Assembly (NCBI GenBank): GCA_002508315.1
Contig: DAHE01000006.1
Span: forward strand, 10,735-74,734
DNA: 64,000 nt
Direction of reading: 5' to 3'
DNA from: Thermocladium sp. UBA166
Lineage (GTDB): Archaea > Thermoproteota > Thermoprotei > Thermoproteales > Thermocladiaceae
Shown here: one piece after another, positions 11,066-20,712 of the stretch
Layout of the letters: each line of letters begins with the position of its first letter
Position numbering within the stretch: the first letter of the stretch is position 1
The notes under the pieces: model-generated
What the model saw: the letters and a program-made list of their open reading frames with translations, nothing else
Databases searched by the model: none
Told to the model about the DNA's origin: nothing
Program-made: the position numbers and the translations under genes

Positions 11066-11626
11066 TTAACTTTCTAAGGAGCCGCGCAGCGATTGTATGT
11101 ATTCTATCATGAAATTTATCCTCCCCTGTATCTGCGCGGGGGATGGCAGCGGCGACGCTGGATTAAACGTGGCCAGCTCCACCATGAATGAGCGGCTCCA
11201 CTCGGTTATGTTCTCTATTATTGGGGAGTTTATCAATCCCAGCGCCTCTGAGTTTACCTCATAGAATTGGGATAGCATTGTGTATAGCACGAAGTACTTC
11301 GACGTGCAGGTCCCACTGCACGACGAGTTGAAGCTCTTCTCCACTCGCCTAAGGTACTCCTCATCATACTCCAAGAGCCGAGCCACGGCGGCGGTCTCGC
11401 CGGGCTGCTGGACTATCTTGACCTTGACGTGGGGGGTAGGCCGTATTTTCCTTAAGTAATTCAATTCTACATTCAAGAGCCGAGCCAAGTACGTGCAGGT
11501 TAGGTTGAATGAATCGAAGGTTAGATTATCATAATACGCGCGATCAAATAGGAAAAGCTTGTACGCGCTGTTGTTATAGATGTAGAGGGGGCAAGCCATC
11601 AGCATTGCAGCTAATAGCACCAGCAT
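11066..11626 (-). CDS. Secreted or membrane-anchored protein of unknown function
   Basis: The product is 186 residues with an N-terminal hydrophobic segment (MLVLLAAMLMACPLYIY) that reads as a signal peptide or anchor. The rest is helical with three cysteines (two in SSCSGTC-like spacing near residue 110) that could form a disulfide outside the cell. I do not recognise a family. A TATA-like TTAAAT lies about 26 nt before the ATG. The gene converges tail to tail with the alpha-glucosidase, the stops abutting without a gap. Confidence 0.65.
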   Translation of the reverse strand: MLVLLAAMLMACPLYIYNNSAYKLFLFDRAYYDNLTFDSFNLTCTYLARLLNVELNYLRKIRPTPHVKVKIVQQPGETAAVARLLEYDEEYLRRVEKSFNSSCSGTCTSKYFVLYTMLSQFYEVNSEALGLINSPIIENITEWSRSFMVELATFNPASPLPSPAQIQGRINFMIEYIQSLRGSLES

Positions 11627-11733
11627 CGGAGTCCATCCACCGACGCCAATTTAACGTTTCGCCGGCGATCGCCGGCATTCAGTTGAGCAGCGCGTGTTGT
11701 TAATGCTTAAAAGGCAAAGCATCAATATATGCC

Positions 11734-13113
11734 ATGGAGGATGAACTGCGAAGATTGATCGACTCAACCGCGCTGTACTCCGATGCGCGGTATCATCGCC
11801 AGCGGGGCTCCAGGATATCCTTGGTAAACGGGGAGGCGGCGGGCAAGTCTACCTGGTCCAGTGAGGGATACCTCGTCAGATCCTTCAAGAACACGATACT
11901 GACGGCGTTCTCCTCCAATGAGCCCAGGGCCGATAAATTGGAGGTGCGGGCGAAGAGCTGGGAGGAGGGGTTCAAGCCCGCCGCCCCTGTGAAGAGGCGG
12001 GTGGTGGTTCCCCAGGCCAAGCCAGTCGAGGATGTATCGCTGGAGGATAAAATCAAGATCTTGAAGGAGCTGGACTCGTTGGTGAGGGGGGAGAAGATAA
12101 AGTCCAAGCTGGTTAGATTCAATATATCCCTAACCGAGTTTAAGGAGGAGAGGGCGTTACTCAACACTGAGGGCACCTACTCCTACATAGAGAGACCGGG
12201 TATCTGGGTGATGTACTCCATGGTGCTGGAGAACGCGGGGGAGACCATGGCCATGTGGTCGGATGAGCTTGGCGCGCTGGGCGGCTTGGAGCTGCTGGAC
12301 AAGTGGAACATACGGGAGGAATTGGTGGGGAGACTTAGATCCCTAGACCACGTGTTGGTGCACGGCAAGTCGCCGCCCACGGGCAGGATGGACGTGGTGA
12401 TCAGCAGCTTGATATCCGGCATAATAGCCCACGAATCGACGGGACACCCCTTCGAGGCGGACAGGGTCCTCGGGAGGGAGGCGGCCCAGGCAGGCAAGAG
12501 CTACCTCGGGAGCCTGGTCTCCGGCAAATTCGCCTCGAACGCCGTCAATGTGTCAGATGACCCAACCATACCCAGCAGCCTGGGCTTTTACCTGGTGGAT
12601 GATGAGGGCGTGGAGGCCAGGAAGCGCAGGTTGATAGTGGAGGGGAGAATCAACGAGCTTCTCCACAGCCGCTTCACGGCGTTTAAGATGAACTCCGAGC
12701 CCAATGGAGCCATGAGAAGCATGGATTACCAGTCGGAGCCAATAATAAGGATGTCCAATACCTTCTTCGAGCCGGGCAACATGAAGTTCGACGAATTGAT
12801 TAGGGACGTGCGGAGCGGAATATTCTTGAAGAGCTATATGGAGTGGAACATCGACGACATAAGGTGGGGGCAACGCTATGTGGGGCTCGAGGCTTACGAG
12901 ATAAGGAATGGCGAGGTGGGGGAGCCACTTAAGTATCCAGTACTGGAGGCAACCACGGGGGAGATATACTCCTCCATAGACGCCGTAGACGATGAGTTGA
13001 GGTTCTACGCCGGGATGTGTGGAAAGGGGGAGCCGAGCCAGGCCGTGCCAGTGTGGATGGGGGGACCCAATATGAGGATTAGAAATATAAGGGTGAAGAA
13101 GCTTGGAGAGTAG
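11734..13113 (+). CDS. tldD: TldD-family metalloprotease subunit
   Basis: At 459 residues this is a full-length TldD. The zinc-binding HExxxH motif is present as HESTGHPFEADRVLG around residue 230, followed by the conserved GxYxxDDEG-type turn (GFYLVDDEGVEARKR). TldD forms a heterodimer with TldE/PmbA in which TldD holds the active site; in bacteria the pair processes microcin and CcdA. The archaeal substrate is unknown. Promoter: CTTAAAAGG about 27 nt before the ATG. The next gene, tldE, overlaps its end by 11 nt. Confidence 0.93.
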   Translation: MEDELRRLIDSTALYSDARYHRQRGSRISLVNGEAAGKSTWSSEGYLVRSFKNTILTAFSSNEPRADKLEVRAKSWEEGFKPAAPVKRRVVVPQAKPVEDVSLEDKIKILKELDSLVRGEKIKSKLVRFNISLTEFKEERALLNTEGTYSYIERPGIWVMYSMVLENAGETMAMWSDELGALGGLELLDKWNIREELVGRLRSLDHVLVHGKSPPTGRMDVVISSLISGIIAHESTGHPFEADRVLGREAAQAGKSYLGSLVSGKFASNAVNVSDDPTIPSSLGFYLVDDEGVEARKRRLIVEGRINELLHSRFTAFKMNSEPNGAMRSMDYQSEPIIRMSNTFFEPGNMKFDELIRDVRSGIFLKSYMEWNIDDIRWGQRYVGLEAYEIRNGEVGEPLKYPVLEATTGEIYSSIDAVDDELRFYAGMCGKGEPSQAVPVWMGGPNMRIRNIRVKKLGE

Positions 13114-14374
13114 GCTAATCTCATCCCTGCTGGACTCTATAGGGGAGCGGGAGAAGGCGGCGGTGCTGGAGTTCAGGGATAGCCTAATGATAAAGATAGT
13201 GGATAGCGCCGTGGCACTGATTCAACGGTGGCGCACGGTGGAGGGTAGAATCTACGTGGGGGAGGGCGGAAGGATGGCCATAGTGGGTTTCTCGGGTAAT
13301 CCCCCCAAGGACTTGGAGAAGGAGGTGAGGAGCAGCATGACTGAATCACCCTTCTTCTTCGAGGTTCCCAGGAACGAGAGGGAGGTGAGGCGGGATGCAA
13401 GCGACGGAGAGATAAAGCGAAGCATAGCTAACCCGGAGGGATTGATAGGGGATCTGCTTAACATGATGGTGGAGAGAACAAGCGGCGTTGTGACTCTAGA
13501 GGCTATCGATAGGCAAGTTGCGACCAGCGGCGGTTTCCTCGGAATGGAGGAGCTAACCACATTCACATCGCATTTCCGGGTATTCAAGGGCGAGCACACG
13601 GGCCACTGGTCTACGACGGGTTCACAGCTCAACATAAACGAAATGAAGGCGGCCATACGGCGAGCCGAGGAGTACGCGTCCATCAACGATGAAGTGGAGA
13701 TAGACGAGGGAAGGCATAGGGTGATGCTGTCCCCAATGGTGTTCTCCAACCTACTCCAATTGGTGGGGCGGATGGCGTCCGCCATGTCGGTGGAGATGGG
13801 GTCGTCCATATTCACCAAAGCAAGGCCAGGGGACAAGATGTTCTCGCCGTTACTGACAATATTCGACAAGCCGCTGAGCGACGTGAGGCCCGTATTCTTC
13901 GATGACGAGGGGGTGATCACCTATGATAAGGCCATAGTGGAGGGCGGGGAGTTCAAGACCCTCCTCTTCAACACCGCGTTGGCCAAGCGACGCGGCACGA
14001 GCAGCACGGGAAACGCGGGTTGGATGAATCCCTCACCGTGGAACTTAGAGGTCGCGGCCGGGGAAACAAGCGAGGAGGGCGTGCTGGACGGCGATGGAGT
14101 GCTCTTCACGAATAACTGGTACACAAGGCTTCAGAACAGCATGGAGGGCATATTCTCCACTGTGGGAAGGGATGCTATCCTATTGATAAGAAACGGCAAG
14201 GTAGTTGGGAGATCCAGGGGAAGGCTGAGGTTAGCGGGGCGGTTAGGCGACTTGCTCAAGAACGTGGAGGCTGTTTCCAGGACCCAGTACCCAATACGGT
14301 GGTGGGAGGTGGAGACCCCGACCAAGGCCCCCTTCGTTGCCATCTCCAGCTTCCCAGTCACCAAAAGCCAATAA
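13103..14374 (+). CDS. tldE: TldE/PmbA-family protease subunit
   Basis: The 423-residue product is the partner of TldD. It shows the family's C-terminal pattern (ARPGDKMFSPLLTIFDKPL, GEFKTLLFNTALAKRRGTSS, GNAGW, LFTNNWYTRLQNSMEGIFSTVGRDAILLI) but lacks HExxxH, as expected for the non-catalytic PmbA/TldE subunit. The start is a TTG inside the end of tldD; the adjacent frame overlap suggests coupled translation. Convergent leuS follows 19 nt later. Confidence 0.9.
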   Translation: MESRLISSLLDSIGEREKAAVLEFRDSLMIKIVDSAVALIQRWRTVEGRIYVGEGGRMAIVGFSGNPPKDLEKEVRSSMTESPFFFEVPRNEREVRRDASDGEIKRSIANPEGLIGDLLNMMVERTSGVVTLEAIDRQVATSGGFLGMEELTTFTSHFRVFKGEHTGHWSTTGSQLNINEMKAAIRRAEEYASINDEVEIDEGRHRVMLSPMVFSNLLQLVGRMASAMSVEMGSSIFTKARPGDKMFSPLLTIFDKPLSDVRPVFFDDEGVITYDKAIVEGGEFKTLLFNTALAKRRGTSSTGNAGWMNPSPWNLEVAAGETSEEGVLDGDGVLFTNNWYTRLQNSMEGIFSTVGRDAILLIRNGKVVGRSRGRLRLAGRLGDLLKNVEAVSRTQYPIRWWEVETPTKAPFVAISSFPVTKSQ

Positions 14375-14393
14375 TGGATGAAGTCCACGATGC

Positions 14394-17297
14394 TCACTCA
14401 ATGAAAATCGACGGGCGGCCTGGGAGAGCGGCCCTGGCCTTACCGCCCAAGTCGCTTCCCGGGTTCAATGCATCATGTATTACCACGCTTACTCCCAGCC
14501 TCCTCTCCATCACGCGCTTGAAGTACTTGAACGCAGACATCTCCGCCTCCCTATCCACTACATCCCTGGGCAACTGTCCACTGATCATCCGCCTCACCAA
14601 GTCCGGGATCCTCTGTTTGATGCCGCTGAATCTGGGATCCCCGGTCAATTCCCTTATTATTGCACCCACGTCTCTCCCCTCGGCGATCTTGGACGATATG
14701 GTCCTAACCAAATCGTACAGCTCATTGCTTGGACCAACGTATATATGGATGGAATTGGCCTTTCCCTTTATTCTGAGGAGCTCCCTCGCATCATCTATTG
14801 TCCTGAACACGATGCCCACTGCCCTCTCAACGGCATCGCTGGGCTCCCTGGCAGGCACTATCCACTGCTCCAGGGACAGCATGGATGAATTCCCCAACCT
14901 ATGCCACAACTCCTCCGTCAAGTGCGGCATCAAGGGACTTAATAACACCAACCACCTCCTCAAGAACTCCCTCAAAACTACCTTGGACTCCGGCAACTCA
15001 TCCTTCAGCTCCATGTATACCTCCACAGCATTCAACATGTTGAAGAACGAATCTAACACGTACTCCCTTATCCGCATGCCATCTATGAGAGATGGAGCGG
15101 CCAATAAGGCCTTATCCACACTGTTGAGCAGCCACTCGCTGGGGAGGGATGGCTTATACTCACTCATGGGCTCGGCCGGCATTGATATTATCTCGTTGGC
15201 CACGCGCCAGAAGGTAATCAATCTGGAGAGCACCACGGCTACTTCCTTGTCCTTCCAATCCAACAAGTTCTCCAAGTCAGCCTCATACGCAACGTAGAGC
15301 CTAACCATGTCGGGCGGGTAATTGCCCACGGCCTCCCTGAGGGGAAGCACGTTGCCCAGGGACCTAGACATCTTCTGGCCATTGCGTATCACGAAGTTAT
15401 TGAGCGTGATGGACCTCGGCCACATCTCCCTGGGAAATATGGCGGCGTGGTGGGCTATGAAGAAGCTGAGGTGATTCCCAACCAAATCAATCCCGCTGTG
15501 CCGTTGATCCACGGGGTACCAGTAGGAGAACTCCTCACGCGCCCTGCGGGCGACCTCCGGCAGGATGAGGGGCTGGCCCTTGCCGAGGAACACGTAGTCG
15601 TAGAACGAGAGCAGCTTATTGAGGGAATCCTCATCGGAGCCATTGCTCCCTATCACCTTGCTGGCCAATTCGCCGAGGACCTTGGAGACCTCCCCATCCT
15701 TTACATGCCTGGCCACCGTGTAGAAGGCCATGTATATCGTGGAGTCGCTTAATGATTCTATTATCCATTCATTATCCCAAGGAAGGCGGGTGCCCAATCC
15801 CCTCTTCCTGGCGCAGGGCCTCATGCCTAACCAATTCACGGTGGACTCGAAGTTAACCCTATACGAGCTTGGGATTATCTTCATGGACTCCAGCGCCTCG
15901 CGTATCTTGGGCTTCCACTCGGGGTGACCGTAGTTCAGGAACCATTGATCCCTTATCACCGCAACTATAACTCTGTTCCCACCCCTCGTGTAGATCAACC
16001 GCGGCTCCGTCTCGTACATAATGTCCCACGCACCCTTCTCCCTCAATAATTGAACCGCCCTCTCCTTGGCTTCCGACACCTTAATTCCGGGAAACGGAGT
16101 GTTATCCCTCATAACGCCCGAGTAATACTCATCCCTGTAAATTGCCTTGGTAGCCTCCTCCAGCTTACCCCTATCCCCCTGACTGCGTATCCCCATCCTG
16201 CCCACTATATCCGCGGCGGGCCATTCCCCATAACCCTCCACCCTTATTATACCCACGGGAGAGATGGATCGCGCGATCCTCCCGAATTCATCATCAACCC
16301 CCGCCAGATCCATCAATGCTGCGTAATCGAAGGGAGCATGAGCTGGAACGCTGTATACAACCCCCGTACCCGTGTCGTCGTCGACGAAGCTAGCGGGCAG
16401 CACGTAGAGGAACGAGCCCGTGGCCGGATTTACGGCTTGAACCCCGAGGAGCTCCCTTCCACTCACCTCCCTAATTACCTTGACTTCCTTGTCCTGGTAG
16501 GACAGTTTCCAAGCCGCCTGCTTCGACACTATCCAAGTCTCCCCATTGACGCGCGCCTCCACGTAAGTCGCGGCCGGGTTTATCCAGATGTTAGTGGCGC
16601 CGAATATGGTCTCCGGCCTGAAAGTGGCCGCGACTAAGTGCTTATCCCCCCAGCGGAACTTGACTAGGTTGAACTCGAGCATCTCTATATTGATCTCATC
16701 GCCTCCCCTTATGTCATGCTCCCCCACGGCCTGCCCCTCGGCCGGCGCGAAGAGCACCGAATGCTTTCCCTGGGCTATGAAGCCGAGCTCCCTCAACTTG
16801 TAGTACTGCCAAATAATGAAGGAGCTATACTCGGGGTCCCCCGTGGTGAATTGGCGGGTGAAGTCAATGGATGGTCCCAGCATCTTCAAGTCCTCCTCGT
16901 AGTGGCCGGCGAAGAACTTGGCTATGTTCCAGGGATCCTTGAATGACTCTATTATCCTGCTTGCCTCCTCCTTGTCCTTGACGTAAATGCCGACGTACCA
17001 CTCATAGAGGGACCTTATCTCCGCGTCTCCCTTGCTTATGCGATCCGCCACGGATTGAATTGGAGTGCCCGTTATGTGCCACGCTATGGGAAATAACACG
17101 TTGTAACCCTGCATTCTCTTGAGCCTGGCCACTATGTCGCTTATGGTAAAGGTTCTTCCATGCCCTATATGGGGTGGGCCCTGGACGTAGGGGTACGGAA
17201 CCGTTATGAAGAACTTAGGCCTACTGTTGTCGACCCTCCCCTCGAAGATCCCCCGGAAGTACCATTCCTCCTGCCATCGCCTGGATATCTCCAACAT
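14394..17297 (-). CDS. leuS: Leucyl-tRNA synthetase, archaeal type
   Basis: The 967-residue class I synthetase has the HIGH motif as PPHIGHGRT at about residue 40, IAWHITGTPI (LeuRS-type) at about residue 70, an editing domain (TGTGVVYSVPAHAPFDY near 325), and the KMSKS motif as GQKMSRSLGN near 645. Order and length fit archaeal LeuRS. The start ATG at 17297 is the only usable start after an in-frame stop; the TATA box lies about 55 nt upstream, so this mRNA should carry a roughly 30-nt leader, unlike most genes here. Confidence 0.95.
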   Translation of the reverse strand: MLEISRRWQEEWYFRGIFEGRVDNSRPKFFITVPYPYVQGPPHIGHGRTFTISDIVARLKRMQGYNVLFPIAWHITGTPIQSVADRISKGDAEIRSLYEWYVGIYVKDKEEASRIIESFKDPWNIAKFFAGHYEEDLKMLGPSIDFTRQFTTGDPEYSSFIIWQYYKLRELGFIAQGKHSVLFAPAEGQAVGEHDIRGGDEINIEMLEFNLVKFRWGDKHLVAATFRPETIFGATNIWINPAATYVEARVNGETWIVSKQAAWKLSYQDKEVKVIREVSGRELLGVQAVNPATGSFLYVLPASFVDDDTGTGVVYSVPAHAPFDYAALMDLAGVDDEFGRIARSISPVGIIRVEGYGEWPAADIVGRMGIRSQGDRGKLEEATKAIYRDEYYSGVMRDNTPFPGIKVSEAKERAVQLLREKGAWDIMYETEPRLIYTRGGNRVIVAVIRDQWFLNYGHPEWKPKIREALESMKIIPSSYRVNFESTVNWLGMRPCARKRGLGTRLPWDNEWIIESLSDSTIYMAFYTVARHVKDGEVSKVLGELASKVIGSNGSDEDSLNKLLSFYDYVFLGKGQPLILPEVARRAREEFSYWYPVDQRHSGIDLVGNHLSFFIAHHAAIFPREMWPRSITLNNFVIRNGQKMSRSLGNVLPLREAVGNYPPDMVRLYVAYEADLENLLDWKDKEVAVVLSRLITFWRVANEIISMPAEPMSEYKPSLPSEWLLNSVDKALLAAPSLIDGMRIREYVLDSFFNMLNAVEVYMELKDELPESKVVLREFLRRWLVLLSPLMPHLTEELWHRLGNSSMLSLEQWIVPAREPSDAVERAVGIVFRTIDDARELLRIKGKANSIHIYVGPSNELYDLVRTISSKIAEGRDVGAIIRELTGDPRFSGIKQRIPDLVRRMISGQLPRDVVDREAEMSAFKYFKRVMERRLGVSVVIHDALNPGSDLGGKARAALPGRPSIFIE

Positions 17298-17348
17298 CTC
17301 CCTTACCGTGTCGTTATAGAAAGCTCATCGCTTTTGCATCCATTCCAA

Positions 17349-17369
17349 GGTTTTTAACATTAACGGGGA
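17349..17369 (-). promoter_or_regulatory. leuS promoter, shares an extended motif with proS and serS
   Basis: On the minus strand this reads TCCCC followed by GTTAATGTTAAAAACC. The core AATGTTAAAAA is identical in the promoters of proS (17451-17474) and serS (28813-28833), each also preceded by a TCCC run. TTAAAAA is the TATA box; AATGT fits the BRE position. Confidence 0.6.
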
Positions 17370-17405
17370 TTGAGGGTGAGAAAGACCCCCGCGAGGGCGG
17401 TGTAG

Positions 17406-17430
17406 TTCACCATTTCCGTGAATGGGTGAG
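17406..17430. repeat. Hairpin in the leuS-proS divergent region
   Basis: TTCACCATT (17406-17414) pairs with AATGGGTGAG (17421-17430) with one bulged G, around a 6-nt loop. It sits between the two divergent tRNA-synthetase promoters. It resembles the first hairpin of the family-2 elements at 28918 and 51434, but the rest of those elements is absent. Confidence 0.4.
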
Positions 17431-17450
17431 CAACAACATAATCCAGATTC

Positions 17451-17474
17451 TCCCCAGCGTTAATGTTAAAAAGC
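17451..17474 (+). promoter_or_regulatory. proS promoter
   Basis: TCCCC, then GTTAATGTTAAAAAGC, with TTAAAAA centred about 24 nt before the GTG start of proS, the leaderless spacing seen throughout this window. Fourteen consecutive bases are identical to the divergent leuS promoter. Confidence 0.7.
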
Positions 17475-17490
17475 AGCATCGATTCGAGGA

Positions 17491-18972
17491 GTGGGGATTC
17501 CTATTGCCGAGCTCGGTAAGGCACGTATAGTAAGGGGGAGACGCGAGAGAAAGCGCGAGAAGGTTAAGGACTTCATAAATTGGTTCAACAAGGTAATAAT
17601 GGACGCCGAGTTATACGAATATAGATACCCGGTGAAGGGGGCCTATATATGGAGGCCCTACGGCCTGCGGGTGAGGCGAATGGTTGAGGAGGAGATACGG
17701 CGACTCCACGATGAGAGCGGGCACGGGGAGGTATTGTTCCCCGTCTTCATACCACTGGAGTACTTCAGCAAGGAGAGCGAGCACATAAGGGGCTTCGAGG
17801 AGGAGGTCTTCTGGGTATCCAAGGGAAGGACGGACGCGGAGAGACTCATCTTGAGACCCACCAGCGAGACCGCCATGATGCCCATGTTCAAACTATGGAT
17901 AAAGGATCACACGGACCTACCCCTCAAGGTCTACCAAATAGCCAGCGTGTTCAGGGCTGAGACAAAATCCACTCACCCAATGATAAGGCTGCGGGAGATC
18001 TCCATGTTCAAGGAGGCCCACACGGCGCACGCGGATAGGGAGGACGCGGAGAGGACGGTGAGGGAGGCCATCGAGATATATAAGAAAATATATGATTACC
18101 TCAGCATACCTTACTTGATATCGAGGAGGCCCGAGTGGGACAAGTTCGCCGGGGCCGTCTACACCATCGCGTTCGACACATTGATGCCGGATGGAAAGAC
18201 CATTCAAATAGGCACTGTGCACTACCTGGGAACAAATTTCTCGAAGGTGTTCGACGTAACGTACCTAGACAAGGACGGGTCCGCCAAGCACGTTCACACC
18301 ACAAGCTACGGCATTTCGGAGAGGGTGATAGCCAGCATGCTGGCCATACACGGCGATGACTCCGGACTATTGCTCCCACCCAACATAGCCCCAATACAAG
18401 TAGTGGTGGTCCCAATACCCCATGAGGGGCACGACGTGAAGGGAGCAGCTGCGAAGGCGGCGGAGGAGCTAAAGGAGTCGGGAGTACGGGCCATTGCTGA
18501 CCTAAGGGATGATAAGACTCCCGGCTGGAAGTTCAATGACTGGGAAATGCGGGGAGTGCCCATAAGGGCGGAGATAGGGCCCAAGGACTTGGACAGGGGG
18601 GTCGTCACGTTCGTCCGAAGGGACACGGGCGAGAAGTACGAGGTGCCCAGTGAGGGGATGGTTGACTTCGCCAAGGAGCTTATAGTGAGTATTGGCGATA
18701 ACATGAGAAGCGAGGCGTGGAGCAACATGAGGAAGTCAATATACGTAGTGGATGATATTAAGGAGGCCTTGAATAAATTGAACTCGGGCGTCGTGGTAGT
18801 TCCATGGAGCGGTGATGAGCAGTGCGGATTGAAGATGCAAGAATCGCTGGATGCCAATGTTCTGGGCGTGCCCGTGGACTCCGATCCAAGCGAGCAGATA
18901 GGGGGACATAGGGACCTAGCGTGCCCGGACAAGGAGGCTAATTACTGGGTTAGGGTTTCCAGAAGATATTGA
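17491..18972 (+). CDS. proS: Prolyl-tRNA synthetase, archaeal/eukaryotic type
   Basis: The 493-residue class II enzyme shows motif 1/2 sequences typical of archaeal Pro[22 protein letters not shown] near residue 40, [23 protein letters not shown] near 120, and [18 protein letters not shown] near 150, plus the C-terminal Cys-containing domain ([11 protein letters not shown]... [17 protein letters not shown]) ending in the usual Tyr. The GTG at 17491 is chosen because the TATA box is about 24-26 nt upstream; the next ATG is far inside the conserved region. Its promoter resembles that of divergent leuS. Confidence 0.95.
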   Translation: MGIPIAELGKARIVRGRRERKREKVKDFINWFNKVIMDAELYEYRYPVKGAYIWRPYGLRVRRMVEEEIRRLHDESGHGEVLFPVFIPLEYFSKESEHIRGFEEEVFWVSKGRTDAERLILRPTSETAMMPMFKLWIKDHTDLPLKVYQIASVFRAETKSTHPMIRLREISMFKEAHTAHADREDAERTVREAIEIYKKIYDYLSIPYLISRRPEWDKFAGAVYTIAFDTLMPDGKTIQIGTVHYLGTNFSKVFDVTYLDKDGSAKHVHTTSYGISERVIASMLAIHGDDSGLLLPPNIAPIQVVVVPIPHEGHDVKGAAAKAAEELKESGVRAIADLRDDKTPGWKFNDWEMRGVPIRAEIGPKDLDRGVVTFVRRDTGEKYEVPSEGMVDFAKELIVSIGDNMRSEAWSNMRKSIYVVDDIKEALNKLNSGVVVVPWSGDEQCGLKMQESLDANVLGVPVDSDPSEQIGGHRDLACPDKEANYWVRVSRRY

Positions 18973-18974
18973 AT

Positions 18975-19304
18975 TTACTTCATTAAATTTATTAAATCCA
19001 TGGCCTCCATGGGATTTCCCTTCGTTATCATTAATTGCCCCTTGAAGAACGCGCTTATGGGGTCCAGCTCCCCCTTTATCAGCTTGACCAAGTTATCCCT
19101 GCTTATGCTGATGCTCAGGTTGGGAGATGAGTGTACTCCCTTGACCACCGAGGCCGTTCCCCCCTTTATCTGCACGTAGAACGCCTCTAGGTTGTTGCCT
19201 TGAAATTGAAAAACCTTGTCCATGTTCTTCATCTTATCGGCTATCTTCTCCCTATTCGCGTCTATTAGGTTTGAGAGCAGCTGTATTGGATCTTCACTTG
19301 ACAT
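18975..19304 (-). CDS. SCP2 sterol-binding-domain protein
   Basis: About 110 residues with the SCP2 fold pattern: a helix, then VFQFQGNNLEAFYVQIKGGTASVVKG, then a region equivalent to 'LTISxxDLxxLxxGxLDPxxAFMxGKLKIxG' (LSISISRDNLVKLIKG, DPISAFFKGQLMITKGN). SCP2 domains bind lipids or acyl-CoA. The longer reading frame begins at 19346, but the TATA box TTTTATAAA at about 19326-19334 lies inside that extension and is 26 nt before the ATG at 19304, so MSSEDPIQ is the true N-terminus. It stands beside acyl-CoA dehydrogenase and acyl-CoA synthetase genes, consistent with fatty-acyl handling. Confidence 0.85.
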   Translation of the reverse strand: MSSEDPIQLLSNLIDANREKIADKMKNMDKVFQFQGNNLEAFYVQIKGGTASVVKGVHSSPNLSISISRDNLVKLIKGELDPISAFFKGQLMITKGNPMEAMDLINLMK

Positions 19305-19385
19305 ACTACAATGAATTATCACGCCTTTATAAAAGTTGCTGGTCAAAATGAGGGATTAGGGAACAATTCCCCCTCCCACTCCTCC

Positions 19386-20615
19386 TCATGCCTCGCCGGA
19401 GGACTCCCCGCCCAGCACTCCCTTATTGCGGAGGATCCTCACCAATTGCCTGTACGCGACCAAGCGCTGTATGTTGTTGGCGCCCTCGTATATCTGGGTT
19501 ATCTTGGCGTCTCTGGCCAACTTCTCCAAGCCAACCTCCGTCGTGATGCCGACCCCACCGTGCAGATTTATTGCCTCCGAGATTATCTTCTCGGCGGCCT
19601 CGGTGGCATAGAACTTGGCCAGAGAAGCTGCGAATGTGAACTCCGGCCTGTTCTGATCCGCCAGGTAGGCTGCCAAGTATGTGAGGTACCTGGCACTCAT
19701 CAACTCACTGAGCATGTTGACCAAGGAAAACTCCACCGCCTCAAACGAGGCCAGTGGAGCCTCGAAGGCCTTTCTCTGATGCACGTACGTGAAGGCCGTC
19801 TCGAATGCTGCCTGGGCCATGCCAAGGCCTTGAGCGGCTACGCCTATCCTGGTCCTATCGAAGGTTTCCATGGCTATCAGGAATCCCATGCCCTCCATCC
19901 CAACCCTATTCTCGTCGGGCACCTCCACATTATCCAGCACGACCTCCCAAGTGTGGCTGCCCCTCAGCCCCATCTTGTGAACCTTCATTCCCAGGCTAAG
20001 GCCTGGGGTTCCCTTCTCTACTATGAAGGCGGTCAATCCCATCCACCTCCTCCTCTTGTCCGGTGGAGGGCTGGTCCTGGCAAACACTATTAGGTAGTCC
20101 GCCAGGTCCGCGTTGCTTATGAACATCTTCCTGCCATTTATGACCCACCTATCTCCCTTTTTCTCCGCCTTCGTCTGGAACCCCGCCACATCGCTTCCAC
20201 AGCATGGTTCCGTGGCGGCAAATGCCCCGAACTTCTCTCCCTTAGCTAGGGGCGGCAAGTACTTCTTCTTCTGTTCCTCATTGCCATATATCAACAATGG
20301 TATTGAGAACAAGTCGTTAGTTCCCATCACAACAGTAACTGCGGGCGACACCCTGGCTATCTCCTCGCTTAATATCACGGTCATAATAGTGTCGCCGCCT
20401 TGCCCCCCGTACTCCTCCGATAAATGCAGCCCGAAGAAGCCCTGCTGCGCCATCTTTTCCAGTAGGGGCCTTGGCACTTCATCCGTCTCATCTATTTGCT
20501 GCGACACGGGGCTTATCTCCTTCTCCACGAATTCGCGGACGGCTTTCCTGAACATCTCGTGCTCTGCCTTGAACATTAATTGATAGTCTCCCAGACCGTC
20601 GAAGGGAAATACCAT
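19386..20615 (-). CDS. Acyl-CoA dehydrogenase
   Basis: The 409-residue flavoprotein has the family signatures: FAATEPCCGSDVAGFQTKAE near residue 135, INGRKMFISNADLADYLIVFA following, and the C-terminal LHGGVGITTEVGLEKLARDAK, with the catalytic glutamate in QIYEGANNIQR. It oxidises acyl-CoA to enoyl-CoA using FAD. Chain length preference cannot be read. It is divergent from the acyl-CoA synthetase; together they would activate and begin oxidation of fatty or other carboxylic acids. An AT-rich stretch with TATTTTTTAA lies about 26-30 nt upstream. Confidence 0.93.
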   Translation of the reverse strand: MVFPFDGLGDYQLMFKAEHEMFRKAVREFVEKEISPVSQQIDETDEVPRPLLEKMAQQGFFGLHLSEEYGGQGGDTIMTVILSEEIARVSPAVTVVMGTNDLFSIPLLIYGNEEQKKKYLPPLAKGEKFGAFAATEPCCGSDVAGFQTKAEKKGDRWVINGRKMFISNADLADYLIVFARTSPPPDKRRRWMGLTAFIVEKGTPGLSLGMKVHKMGLRGSHTWEVVLDNVEVPDENRVGMEGMGFLIAMETFDRTRIGVAAQGLGMAQAAFETAFTYVHQRKAFEAPLASFEAVEFSLVNMLSELMSARYLTYLAAYLADQNRPEFTFAASLAKFYATEAAEKIISEAINLHGGVGITTEVGLEKLARDAKITQIYEGANNIQRLVAYRQLVRILRNKGVLGGESSGEA

Positions 20616-20712
20616 ATTTATCGAACACTTGGGGTTAATTTGAGTTAAAAAATATTACCTATATGTAGTGTAGAGCAGTAACATTTATTAACGTGCTATT
20701 TCTACTAGGTAC